From Runella slithyformis DSM 19594 (GTDB taxonomy: Bacteria > Bacteroidota > Bacteroidia > Cytophagales > Spirosomataceae): a stretch of DNA of 64,000 bases. Position 1 is the first letter of the stretch. Each line of letters opens with the position of its first letter. A program made the position numbers and the translations under genes. Below the pieces are notes generated by a model. It saw only the letters and a list, made by a program, of their open reading frames with translations. It was not told the origin of the DNA and did no database searches. Shown one piece after another: positions 25,900-34,590 of this stretch. The DNA is taken from contig NC_015703.1 in NCBI RefSeq assembly GCF_000218895.1, forward strand, positions 1,735,501 through 1,799,500, written 5' to 3'.

Positions 25900-27348
25900 T
25901 TATTTGCAAATTCCATCCATCCAATTGAATAATTCTTCCAAGTCATAATCGCCGCTATGGGGGCGATCCCAGGGCAGGGCAAAATCAATGGCAAAACCTT
26001 TGTTTTTGAGCGCCGCAGCCAATAATACGGGAATGGCAAAGCCCGTATCTTTGTCTTTGGCCCCGTGCCGAACTCTCCAGTAGGCCGCCGTCTTAGCCCC
26101 TTTAGCTCCAATATAATTCATGGGGTTCATCATTTTTATCTGCTGTGCCTCGGCCATGGATGACAGGTTGTTGGGAGAATAGTGAAGGGCAAAAGGAGTA
26201 AAATGACGTTTATCAACGGTGGCACTGCCAAACAGCTGATTTTCGGGCGATGTATTGTCAAGAGCGTCAAAAGCGGGGGGAGTTTTCATTCGTTCCAGGT
26301 AGGTCATATAGCCATCAAAATCAACCGAAAGCACCTTTCCGTCTTTTATTTGCAGAAAATCATACTTTGCTATATCTACCCCGGCCGTCAGAGCTTTCTG
26401 CGCCGATGCCGCCAAAAACGATTTCACATACTCTTTAAAGCTGCCTTCTCCCTGCGCATTCAATTCCAGTTTTTTACCCGCATCGTCTTTCAGGTTCAAC
26501 CCGTTGACATAGGTCGGGAAAGCCTTCTTCAGCTCGTCCGACACCTTAAGCGCTTCAGCATCCAAGGTGCCTTCTCTACCGCGAAATTTGAAAGCGTGGA
26601 TTTTATTCAACTGCCATTCGTACGCCATATCGGCATTTTCGAGGTTGATAATGGGGCAGTATGCTGACACCGCAAAGATATGATCAGTGGCATCGGCCGC
26701 TCCCAGCGATTTCAGTAAAGGCTCATAATCAGGATGATTGCCGGTGGCGCCCAATAGTGCAGACATGGCTCCCCCTGCGCTTGTGCCGTTTGAAATGATC
26801 TTATTGGCATCACCGGGAATAGCGGCATCATTGGCTTTCAGGTACCGTACGGCCGCTTTCAGGTCTACAATACCCGCGGGTGCTTTTCCCGACGGAGATA
26901 TTCTGCCTCTTGCCCCGGCCGAAGCCACCACATAGCCTTTAGACAAAGCCGCCAAAACGGATGAACCCTGATTGCCTCCCGGCATAGGTCCTCTTTGCGG
27001 TGAGGCTTTAAAAGTGGCCGGCAGGGCAGGCATGTAGCCGCCGACTCTGTTCGGGAAAAATATCGGCGCGGTCTGAGCGGTATATCCATTGATGCTTTGG
27101 CCGTTGAAGTACGCTTCCGGAATATAAATGTTCAGCACCTGTTGCGTCGTATCCACGGGATTTGCCACGTACACGATTTTTTCGTAGGCTCTGACGTTGA
27201 CGGTTTTACCGTTCAACTCCTGCGATTGAAGGGTAAATTTGGATGGGTCAAACCGAAGCGCGCCCTGCGACTGACCGCAGACGGTATTCGCAAACAAGGC
27301 ACCGACCGCAAAAAGCAGGTTGGCAGGAAATTTTTGACGGATGAACAT
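25900..27348 (-). CDS. Secreted tannase (tannin acyl hydrolase, subtype B)
   Basis: The 482-residue protein has a signal peptide (KFPANLLFAVGALFANTVCG). Over its mature length it closely follows the Lactobacillus tannase pattern: VLNIYIPEAYFNGQSINGY near 71-89, GYVVASAGARGR near 138, NGTSAGGAMSALLGATGNHP near 187, AYCPIINLENADMAYEWQ near 229, and a C-terminal DFALPWDRPHSGDYDL. The predicted triad is Ser about 190, Asp about 434 and His about 464. It should hydrolyse galloyl esters and depsides outside the inner membrane, releasing gallate for the downstream genes. The match is by remembered family sequence, not by search. Confidence 0.88.
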   Translation of the reverse strand: MFIRQKFPANLLFAVGALFANTVCGQSQGALRFDPSKFTLQSQELNGKTVNVRAYEKIVYVANPVDTTQQVLNIYIPEAYFNGQSINGYTAQTAPIFFPNRVGGYMPALPATFKASPQRGPMPGGNQGSSVLAALSKGYVVASAGARGRISPSGKAPAGIVDLKAAVRYLKANDAAIPGDANKIISNGTSAGGAMSALLGATGNHPDYEPLLKSLGAADATDHIFAVSAYCPIINLENADMAYEWQLNKIHAFKFRGREGTLDAEALKVSDELKKAFPTYVNGLNLKDDAGKKLELNAQGEGSFKEYVKSFLAASAQKALTAGVDIAKYDFLQIKDGKVLSVDFDGYMTYLERMKTPPAFDALDNTSPENQLFGSATVDKRHFTPFALHYSPNNLSSMAEAQQIKMMNPMNYIGAKGAKTAAYWRVRHGAKDKDTGFAIPVLLAAALKNKGFAIDFALPWDRPHSGDYDLEELFNWMDGICK

Positions 27349-27443
27349 TTGATCGGAAGGTTTTCTGGAGAAACAGTTTGGGCAAAGAGCCCCCTGATCG
27401 AAGCAAATAAATGCCTCGACCGAGAGAATACAGCACGAAAAAA

Positions 27444-28613
27444 TTACAGTTTTACATTCGAGAGCTTAATGGCATTTTTACCGCTTGGCTGTTTTACTTC
27501 GTAGGCCACAAGCAATTGATTATTAGCCACTAATGCAGCGACATTTGCTGCATTCAGGGATTCTTTTACCCAACCGGTTTCGGAGACTTTATCGGCCTTT
27601 ATCGTTTTAAGCGCAATTTGAGACGTATTGGTTTCGGGATTCAGCTGCTCCCACAGTAACACGGAAGCAGAGGGAGAAGATGTTAAAAACGCATTTTTGG
27701 CCGCCGCTTCCAGCACCAATAGCTTTTTGCCTTCTTCCGTAACCAAACGAATACCGGGTTCGTTGGTTGTACCCGAAAACCAGGAGATCAAAGCACTGCC
27801 GCCGTACACACTTGAGGTGGCACCGCTGTGAGGGCAGCCGTTGATCTTCCAGCCGTCGTTGTGCAAAATCTGCGGCGCAGAAAACGTGGCCCCGTTGTCG
27901 GCAGAAGTCATTTTGGCCATGTCGCGAATGTTGTCGTTGTTGTCGCGGTAATACACATTCAATGCTCCTTTGGCATCGACCAGCAAACTGATATTGCAGC
28001 AATCGCACACGACGGGGTCAATGACTCTTTCGGGCTGAAAAACACCGTTTTTGGTCAATACCAGGCGCAGATCACGCTCTTCAAATTTGGTGCTGCCGGC
28101 CACATCCTTTAAATACGCCACAGCAATTTCATCATTAGGTAATACCACGGCGTCAAAAAAGCCCCTGGTGCATTTGGTCGGGTCGGTATCCACAGGTTTA
28201 GGTGCGGTCCAGGTGGTACCTTGGTCAGTAGAAACACAAAATACAATATCCGAAGCCCGCTTTCGATCGGCGCTCTCTACGCGGTTGGAAAAAACAGCGA
28301 CCAGCGAGCCGTCTTTTTTTGCCAATACTTTGGCCCGCATCAGACGACTATTGCCGATGCCGTTTCCGGAGAAGATTGTTTTTTTATCGGAGAAAGTGGC
28401 ACCCTTGTCTTTGGAGGTCGCCAAACAGAAAGATGTCATCCCGGCGGCATCTTTTTCGGTCCATGAAAGCAGTACATCGCCTTTGGGCGTTTGGGTCAGC
28501 AGCGGCATGGAGTAGGCTTTGTCGGCCGCGTCCAATACGGGTTGGGCAAAAGTCTGATGACTGAAACACACCATCAGACAGCCGATGACGGCGAGGGTGA
28601 TTGTACGAAACAT
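27444..28613 (-). CDS. Secreted BNR/Asp-box repeat protein (sialidase-like propeller)
   Basis: The 389-residue protein starts with a signal peptide (MFRTITLAVIGCLMVCFSHQ...TFAQ) and holds Asp-box turns ATSKDKGATFSD near 67, VSTDQGTTWTAP near 128 and SADNGATFSAP near 238, each in a blade-like unit. This is the six-bladed sialidase/BNR fold, but the catalytic Arg triad and Tyr of true sialidases were not found with confidence. It is the first gene of the tannase cluster, 95 bp upstream of the tannase gene, and may bind or trim a plant polyphenol or glycoside. That role is guesswork. Confidence 0.7.
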   Translation of the reverse strand: MFRTITLAVIGCLMVCFSHQTFAQPVLDAADKAYSMPLLTQTPKGDVLLSWTEKDAAGMTSFCLATSKDKGATFSDKKTIFSGNGIGNSRLMRAKVLAKKDGSLVAVFSNRVESADRKRASDIVFCVSTDQGTTWTAPKPVDTDPTKCTRGFFDAVVLPNDEIAVAYLKDVAGSTKFEERDLRLVLTKNGVFQPERVIDPVVCDCCNISLLVDAKGALNVYYRDNNDNIRDMAKMTSADNGATFSAPQILHNDGWKINGCPHSGATSSVYGGSALISWFSGTTNEPGIRLVTEEGKKLLVLEAAAKNAFLTSSPSASVLLWEQLNPETNTSQIALKTIKADKVSETGWVKESLNAANVAALVANNQLLVAYEVKQPSGKNAIKLSNVKL

Positions 28614-28728
28614 TGCGAGTGGAGTTTACGTGAAAACATAATTACTGTTCTCAACTGCAAATTTCACCCTTTTATTCTGTATCCATCGGAGATTATTTTT
28701 ACTATTGTAGATAAAAATCGAACATTTT
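28614..28728. promoter_or_regulatory. Divergent control region between the tannase cluster and its likely AraC regulator
   Basis: This 115 bp spacer separates the minus-strand cluster from the plus-strand AraC-type gene. GTGAAA at 28630-28635 and TTTCAC at 28662-28667 form an inverted pair. GAAATTTG on the minus strand (28658-28665) is one base off the TAnnTTTG element. These are weak signals, but the divergent layout is typical of a regulator controlling the neighbouring operon. Confidence 0.4.
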
Positions 28729-29607
28729 ATGAGTAACGACAAACCCATTCTCAATTTTGAAGGGCTGTACGGCGATCTGAACAGCCGTTATTCGTCGGAA
28801 TATATTTTTCTGGAATTGATCACGACGCGCAGTCAACTTTTTGATTGGGTAATTCAGCCGCATATTCACACGCATCTTTTTCAGCTTTTTATCGTTGAAA
28901 AAGGGCAGGTTACCTTTCAAAACGATACTCAACTCAAGACCTACGCCGGGCCGTGTATCTTTATGATCCCTCCTACCATGCTGCATGGATTAACCTATAC
29001 CCCCGATGTGTCCGGGCATATCCTGACTATTTCAGAAACAATTATGGAAGCTATTTTTCAAACATCGTCGGCCGTGTGGCAATCTTTCCATAAAATCCAT
29101 ATCATCCAAAATTTTGACGAAAATGAGCCTTTTGAAACCTTCACCGCACTGATCAAAGCCATCGAAAAAGAATTGTTCGGAGAATATTCGGAACGGGATG
29201 TGATGCTGAAAACGTACTTCACGCAATTGTTCGTAAAACTGCACCGCATGGTGACACAGGGAGAAGAGCAAAAAAAGGACGACGTGACGATGAGCCACTT
29301 TCGAAAATTTCAGAAGAAGATCAAGGAAGCCAATGCGCCTAAAAGTATTCCGGAGTTTGCGGATGAACTCCACATTACGCCTGTTCATCTCAACCGAATC
29401 TGTCGTGCGGTAGCCGGTAAGTCCGCTATTCAGCTGGTGCATCAAAATCTGATTGCCGAAGCGCAGAAATACCTGCTGCATACATCGTATTCGGTCTCTG
29501 AAATTGCGTACCTGCTTAAATTCGAGTATCCCAACTACTTCGCTAAATTGTTTAAAAAATACGTAGGGATGTCGCCGGTCGAATTCAGGCAACGGGACAG
29601 AAAGTAG
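28729..29607 (+). CDS. AraC-family transcriptional regulator (PobR/HpaA-like)
   Basis: The 292-residue protein has an N-terminal cupin sensor domain (QPHIHTHLFQLFIVEKGQVTF near 44-64, IPPTMLHGL near 84) and a C-terminal two-helix-turn-helix AraC domain (about 195-290; ITPVHLNRICRAVAGKSA, SVSEIAYLLKFEYPNYFAKLFKKYVGMSP). The sensor half resembles regulators of 4-hydroxybenzoate and hydroxyphenylacetate catabolism. It is transcribed away from the tannase cluster and is the obvious candidate activator, perhaps responding to gallate. Confidence 0.85.
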   Translation: MSNDKPILNFEGLYGDLNSRYSSEYIFLELITTRSQLFDWVIQPHIHTHLFQLFIVEKGQVTFQNDTQLKTYAGPCIFMIPPTMLHGLTYTPDVSGHILTISETIMEAIFQTSSAVWQSFHKIHIIQNFDENEPFETFTALIKAIEKELFGEYSERDVMLKTYFTQLFVKLHRMVTQGEEQKKDDVTMSHFRKFQKKIKEANAPKSIPEFADELHITPVHLNRICRAVAGKSAIQLVHQNLIAEAQKYLLHTSYSVSEIAYLLKFEYPNYFAKLFKKYVGMSPVEFRQRDRK

Positions 29608-29673
29608 CCCTTTCTGAATGTTTTGGTCAAGGTTTTGAGTAGTTTCGCGCCGAACTTATATTCATAGAACCCA

Positions 29674-30027
29674 ATGTCTGAATTTCCGCCCTGTCCCCAA
29701 TGTAAATGTGAATACACCTATCCGAGTGATAATGTATTGGTATGTCCTGAATGTTTTTATGAATGGAATCCCGCAGAAGCAGGCCCCGAAGCAAGTGAAG
29801 AGACAGGCACGAAAGTGCTGGATTCCAACGGCAACGAACTCCAAAACGGCGACACCGTGGTAGTCATCAAAGACCTGCCCGTAAAAGGGGCCCCGAGGTC
29901 CATCAAAGCCGGTACAAAAGTAAAAAACATACGCCTCTCCGACAGCAATGACGGACACAATATTGACTGCAAAATCGACGGTTTCGGCGCGATGGGATTG
30001 AAATCGGAATTTGTACGGAAAGCATAA
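29674..30027 (+). CDS. yjdM: YjdM/PhnA zinc-ribbon protein
   Basis: The 117-residue protein has an N-terminal zinc ribbon with [10 protein letters not shown] and CPECFYEW, then the conserved [23 protein letters not shown] and a C-terminal [15 protein letters not shown]. This is the full PhnA/YjdM family, once linked to alkylphosphonate use but without a proven activity. It is followed by a clear terminator and seems to be a single-gene unit. Confidence 0.92.
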   Translation: MSEFPPCPQCKCEYTYPSDNVLVCPECFYEWNPAEAGPEASEETGTKVLDSNGNELQNGDTVVVIKDLPVKGAPRSIKAGTKVKNIRLSDSNDGHNIDCKIDGFGAMGLKSEFVRKA

Positions 30028-30044
30028 TCTCAACCTCTCACATC

Positions 30045-30092
30045 ATCCGAATGGAAAGACCCTGAAAAAACTTTACATTCGGATTCTTTTTT
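30045..30092 (+). terminator. Terminator after yjdM
   Basis: ATCCGAATG (30045-30053) pairs with CATTCGGAT (30076-30084), followed by TCTTTTTT. It lies 18 bp after the yjdM stop codon. Confidence 0.85.
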
Positions 30093-30211
30093 AGCAAAAA
30101 TCATCAACAGGGGCGGTTTCGGTATTCAAAAAAGGAGAATATAGCTAATCAGTTCCTGAAATATTGATATAAATTAACATATTTGCCGGATGGATAACTA
30201 TTAAAACCTAG

Positions 30212-31534
30212 ATGACCGTGTTGAAAAATATTCTGAACAAAGCCCGTGGTTTCCTACTGATAACCCTCCTTTTAGTAGGTACCCGCAACGCGTATGCTTT
30301 TTTCCCCGATCATGGAGTGGCCACCACTGAGTATACCCTTGTGGTAGAAGGTTTCGATTGGGGGCCGGCCGTAAATAAAGTGATTGTCGGACTGGACGCT
30401 CCTGCCTCAACGGTGGATTTTAAAGATTTCAGCGTTTCGGTAGAAAGAAGCCACAATTGCGCTGATATTCCGGCCAATCAGGCCAAAGGGAACAGAAGCG
30501 TTGTGTATGCGTATATTTCTGACAGCCGGGGCAAAAGAGTAAAAGAAGGCACCTTCGCGACCTTGGTTTTGGGGGTGGCTCCGAATATGCCCTTGGGCTC
30601 CCCATTCCAATATTCACAAAAAGCGGGATGTCGTGGCAATACTTGGGTGGATTATAAAGTGACTGTCACCGATACCAAAAACAATAAGACCTGGAATAAG
30701 GAGAAAAACCGCCTCATGCCATTGGTCGATGACTTTGACCTTACCGGTAAATTTAAGTACGAAGAAGGCAAAGCCATGTCGTACGCATCTTTCACTCCTA
30801 AAAACAAAGGGGCAAAATCGCCACTCATCATTTGGCTTCACGGCGGCGGCGAAGGCGGCACGGACCCTACGATTCCGTTGCTTGGCAACAAGGCCGCCAA
30901 TTACGCTTTTGCCGAAATGCAGACTTTTTTCGGGGGCGCGTATGTACTGTCACCGCAATGTCCGGGCGCGTGGATGCACAATAAAAACGGCGTAACGACG
31001 CATGGAGAGGAGGAGGACGTATACAACAAAGGGTTAATGGCGCTTATCAAAGACTTTGTCAATACTCATCCCGATATAGATAAGAAGCGAATTTATGTAG
31101 GAGGCTGCTCCAACGGCGGTTATATGGCGTTGAAACTGATCTTAAACGAACCCGGCTACTTTGCAGCCGGATATATCAGTGCGTTGGCGTATCAATCGCA
31201 GTTTATTTCTGACCCACAGATAAAGAGCATCAAAAACGTACCGATTTGGTTTGTTCATTCAAAAGATGATGCGACCACGGTTCCCGAAAAAACGGTAGTA
31301 CCTGTATATCAGCGCCTGAAAGCTGCCGGGGCAAAGAACGTTTACTTCAGCTATTATGACCATGTAACTGATCTTTCGGGCTTTTTCGGTGGCGAAAATT
31401 ACTATTATACCGGGCATTGGTCCTGGATATATTCCCACGTCAACCATGCTAAAACGGATTTTGACGGCTCATTGGTAAAACTCAACGGTAAGCCGGTGAC
31501 GATCATGGAATGGATGGCCGCGCAATCAAAATAA
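30212..31534 (+). CDS. Secreted alpha/beta-hydrolase (esterase/peptidase-like)
   Basis: The 440-residue protein has a signal peptide (LLITLLLVGTRNAYA), an N-terminal beta-rich domain (about 35-170) and a C-terminal alpha/beta-hydrolase domain. The oxyanion HGGG is at about 210-213 and the nucleophile motif GGCSNGGYM has Ser at about 300; an acid in HSKDDATTVP and a late His complete a plausible triad. The form is that of secreted esterases and PHB-depolymerase or prolyl-oligopeptidase-like hydrolases. Its nearness to the tannase cluster makes a phenolic-ester substrate possible but unproven. Confidence 0.7.
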   Translation: MTVLKNILNKARGFLLITLLLVGTRNAYAFFPDHGVATTEYTLVVEGFDWGPAVNKVIVGLDAPASTVDFKDFSVSVERSHNCADIPANQAKGNRSVVYAYISDSRGKRVKEGTFATLVLGVAPNMPLGSPFQYSQKAGCRGNTWVDYKVTVTDTKNNKTWNKEKNRLMPLVDDFDLTGKFKYEEGKAMSYASFTPKNKGAKSPLIIWLHGGGEGGTDPTIPLLGNKAANYAFAEMQTFFGGAYVLSPQCPGAWMHNKNGVTTHGEEEDVYNKGLMALIKDFVNTHPDIDKKRIYVGGCSNGGYMALKLILNEPGYFAAGYISALAYQSQFISDPQIKSIKNVPIWFVHSKDDATTVPEKTVVPVYQRLKAAGAKNVYFSYYDHVTDLSGFFGGENYYYTGHWSWIYSHVNHAKTDFDGSLVKLNGKPVTIMEWMAAQSK

Positions 31535-31535
31535 C

Positions 31536-31589
31536 AAAAGGTCCTGAGGAAACAATTTTATTAAAATCTGTGCCCTCAAGACCTTTTTT
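31536..31589 (+). terminator. Terminator after the esterase gene
   Basis: AAAAGGTCCTGAGG (31536-31549) pairs with CCTCAAGACCTTTT (31574-31587), one mismatch, ending in a T-run, directly after the stop codon. Confidence 0.85.
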
Positions 31590-31652
31590 ACGTAACGCTG
31601 CTCCCCGGTTTTTTCAAATTAGCTGTTTAGCAAATTTATATCCTACCCGCCG

Positions 31653-32282
31653 TTAATCTAAGCGGTAAATTTCCATAATGTCCTTCAATATTTTGGGGAA
31701 ATCTATTTTCAGGTCAATTAGTTTACCCGTATGAATATCAAAGACCCACCCCTGAACCGTAATGCCCCGCTCACGGTAGGCTTCCTGTACGGCAGCTAAT
31801 TTGATGACATTGATGCATTGTTCCTGTACATTCAATTCTACCAATCGGTTGTAGCGTGCCGGCTCATCTTCGATCGCATTCAGCTCTTCTTTGTGCGTAC
31901 GATACACATCCCGGATATTTCTTAACCACGGATTCAGGATACCCAAATCGGCATGTTGCATGGCAGCTTTGATGCCGCCGCACGAATAATGCCCGCATAC
32001 GATGATATGTTTGACTTTGAGGTGACGCACGGCATAGTTGATGACACTCATCACGTTCAGGTCAATGCTGACCACCATGTTGGCAATATTGCGATGGATA
32101 AAAACCTCCCCCGGCTGTACCCCCATAAGATCTTCGGCGGTTACACGGCTGTCCGAACATCCTATGTACAGAAAATCAGGATGTTGGCCTTGCACCAATT
32201 TCTCAAAATACTCCGGGTCCTGCCTGAGCTTTTCGGCAACCCATTGCTCATTGTTTGCAAAAATGCGTTGAAATGTGTCCAT
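31653..32282 (-). CDS. Beta-class carbonic anhydrase
   Basis: The 209-residue protein shows the zinc site of beta-carbonic anhydrases: CSDSR at 42-46 (Cys42, Asp44, Arg46) and GHYSCGG with His98 and Cys101. The enzyme interconverts CO2 and bicarbonate in the cytoplasm. Length is normal and there is no signal peptide. It lies 28 bp after the metalloprotease-like gene on the same strand, so the two may be co-transcribed. Confidence 0.93.
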   Translation of the reverse strand: MDTFQRIFANNEQWVAEKLRQDPEYFEKLVQGQHPDFLYIGCSDSRVTAEDLMGVQPGEVFIHRNIANMVVSIDLNVMSVINYAVRHLKVKHIIVCGHYSCGGIKAAMQHADLGILNPWLRNIRDVYRTHKEELNAIEDEPARYNRLVELNVQEQCINVIKLAAVQEAYRERGITVQGWVFDIHTGKLIDLKIDFPKILKDIMEIYRLD

Positions 32283-32310
32283 ACCGAAATGGGTGTTTAG
32301 TGGTAGTTGG

Positions 32311-33108
32311 TCAGTCTTGCCTGCGATTATTCTTTTGTTCTAATTTCTTATAGACCTCTTCAAATGCACGACCCTCTGCCACTTGTTCCACCAGCAAAGG
32401 AATTTTTGCTTCTCCCGCCCCCAACAGCCACCGCGCCACTTCCATTCCCGAGGTCATATAAGCCAGCATAACGTGCCTTTCGTTGCCTTTGAAAAAATCG
32501 TGCATAGAGGCTATCTCATCCAAATGAAGCGCGATCTGCCCTCCTCCGGAGATATATAAATATTCATCTTTGTAATCAATGTAGCGTTGAATACTGTCGG
32601 TTTTGGGCACAAACCGATAATCGACCATCAATGCCAGCCCTTCGTTAAACCACTGCGGAATCTGCCGGGTGGTTTTCCACCAGCCAAGCCGCGTAAAAAG
32701 CTCATCGTGACACATTTCATGGGCAATCACATCGGTATTAAGCCCATCCATATTGAGTACAATGTACGAATCGCCCCACGGAGTACCGATGCTACACCCC
32801 GCCCCTTCTCCGCTGTTGCAGTAACGTTGGTATTGCTCGGCGCGCCGGCACAGTATAATGGTCGGCTTTCCTGCGCGACTTCCCCAAAACGAATGAATAC
32901 GGCGTTGGGCGTCGCGAATGACCGCCTCGGCATTCTTTTGAAGTTTAGGCGACAGGTCCGGGCTGACGTACAGTTGGCCGGCAGAGCGTTTAAAATCTGA
33001 ATAGCGAATGACCAAACAACGAAATACGTGCGGAAACAACACGAAGTAACTTACCGTGAAAGCAACGCATGCCATCAAAATCCACAAAAAAAGGCGACGT
33101 ACCGGCAT
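32311..33108 (-). CDS. Membrane-anchored gluzincin-like metalloprotease domain protein
   Basis: The 265-residue protein has one N-terminal membrane helix (about 5-27) and a probable extracytoplasmic domain with HEMCH at 130-134 and a downstream NEG (Glu about 156). This is the HExxH plus Glu pattern of peptidase MA-like zinc proteases. Catalytic residues are all present. No specific family or substrate is recognised. Confidence 0.65.
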   Translation of the reverse strand: MPVRRLFLWILMACVAFTVSYFVLFPHVFRCLVIRYSDFKRSAGQLYVSPDLSPKLQKNAEAVIRDAQRRIHSFWGSRAGKPTIILCRRAEQYQRYCNSGEGAGCSIGTPWGDSYIVLNMDGLNTDVIAHEMCHDELFTRLGWWKTTRQIPQWFNEGLALMVDYRFVPKTDSIQRYIDYKDEYLYISGGGQIALHLDEIASMHDFFKGNERHVMLAYMTSGMEVARWLLGAGEAKIPLLVEQVAEGRAFEEVYKKLEQKNNRRQD

Positions 33109-33280
33109 TAGTCCAAATCTGCGTTCATTTTGGCCACACTCATTACAACCAAATAAGTAGGAATGACGAATTATTCGATTTACGAATTACGAATAATATT
33201 CTGATATTTAAACTATCACAAAACATCAAAACATCGTTTATCTTGGCATACCTACTTACAGCATTTCTCAGTAGAATCAA

Positions 33281-34432
33281 TTATTCAAATGCCGAGATGT
33301 CAATATTTAACGCTTGTGCAGCCTCTCTGATAATGTTTTGCTGAAACGTGGGAGCTACTTCCGATAGTTTTATATCTCCTGCAATCAGGCTGCTGATGGT
33401 TTCATTACTCAATATATAAGGCGCAAAATGCGCTCCGTACTTTTCCTCTATCCATCGTTTGATGGGCAAAAAAACGTGTTCGCGCAGCCGATTGTAGCGG
33501 GTGGCTTTGCGTTGCCATTCTGCCACTTCCTGACTCGTCGGGCTTTGTTTTTGAGTCGACAGCGACCGTTCTTTTGCCGTTATTTCAGCCTGTTCCAACA
33601 CCATCCTGAACTGCTCGGCCACCGCTTCATTCTGAATCCGATAATGAATTCCTTTCAAGTTCATCCAATCCTTCAAGACCACGGGCGTTTGCATCACCTG
33701 ATACACCAATTGCTCCGGAAAGACCTGATAATGCGGCTTGTTGATGTACTTTGCCTGCTCATCCCGAAACCGATACAGTTCGTTCAGAATGTATTGTTGA
33801 AAAGGCGCGAGGTCACGTTGTTCTTTGGGACTCAAAAACGTTTCTTTCGGCTTGGGGGAATAGTCTTTGCGTTCCACCACCCGCATCATCTGTTCAAACC
33901 ATTCCCACCGATTCTGCGCCTGCAGGCGCTCGGCAAACACTTTTCGCAACGCCAATAAATGGATCACATCGGTGGCGGCATACTCCAGCTGAAGGGGCAA
34001 AAGCGGACGCTTGAGCCAGTTGCTTTGCTGTTTTTTCTTGCTTGATTCCACCCCGAGCAACTCATTTAGAACACTGCTGAGACCTATTTTCTCAAAGCTC
34101 AGCATTTTGGCCGCCACACTCGTATCGAAGATATTGCGGGGTGAACAGCCGTGCAAATGCAGCAAACGCAGGTCTTCGCCACAATCATGAAAGACTTTTT
34201 CGGACCGCTCGTCCTCCAACACACGCCAAAGAGACGTCAGGTCCGGAATGGAAAAAGGGTCGATCAAATAGCAGGTATCGGGAGCAGCGATTTGAATAAG
34301 ACAAAGCGTAAAGCCGTAGGCATAATGGTTGTGATCAAATTCGGTATCAATAGCAAACGCCTCCAAACCGCTTAGATGCTTAACCACTTTTTCAAACTCC
34401 TCTTGGGTCTGAATCATAACAGGTATTGACAT
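33281..34432 (-). CDS. rnd: Ribonuclease D
   Basis: From the ATG at 34432 the protein has 383 residues (MSIPVMIQTQEEFEKVVKHL); a longer frame from 34528 adds 32 residues unlike the family. The DEDD exonuclease domain shows FAIDTEFDHN (Asp29, Glu31), HDCGEDLRLLH (Asp about 87) and YAATDVIHLLALR. A helical HRDC-containing C-terminal half follows. RNase D trims 3' ends of tRNAs and small RNAs. On the minus strand TATTTTTG lies only 7 bp before the ATG, so the mRNA could have a very short leader, though no matching -33 box was found. Confidence 0.88.
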   Translation of the reverse strand: MSIPVMIQTQEEFEKVVKHLSGLEAFAIDTEFDHNHYAYGFTLCLIQIAAPDTCYLIDPFSIPDLTSLWRVLEDERSEKVFHDCGEDLRLLHLHGCSPRNIFDTSVAAKMLSFEKIGLSSVLNELLGVESSKKKQQSNWLKRPLLPLQLEYAATDVIHLLALRKVFAERLQAQNRWEWFEQMMRVVERKDYSPKPKETFLSPKEQRDLAPFQQYILNELYRFRDEQAKYINKPHYQVFPEQLVYQVMQTPVVLKDWMNLKGIHYRIQNEAVAEQFRMVLEQAEITAKERSLSTQKQSPTSQEVAEWQRKATRYNRLREHVFLPIKRWIEEKYGAHFAPYILSNETISSLIAGDIKLSEVAPTFQQNIIREAAQALNIDISAFE

Positions 34433-34590
34433 AGCGTCAAAAATAGCAAAAACAACGTCATTTTGTCTATACATACAAGCAAAAAACAAAAAAACAATGT
34501 CAAAATTTCCGCTTTTCAGGGCAGGCACACTCCTTGTACTGAACCAGTTATCAAAATCACAGTCACTAAACCGATAACAGAAAAGCCGCC

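Noticed and set aside
34433-34528. Longer start for RNase D
   Set aside because: The added residues are hydrophobic and unlike the family; MSIPVMIQTQEEF is the usual beginning.
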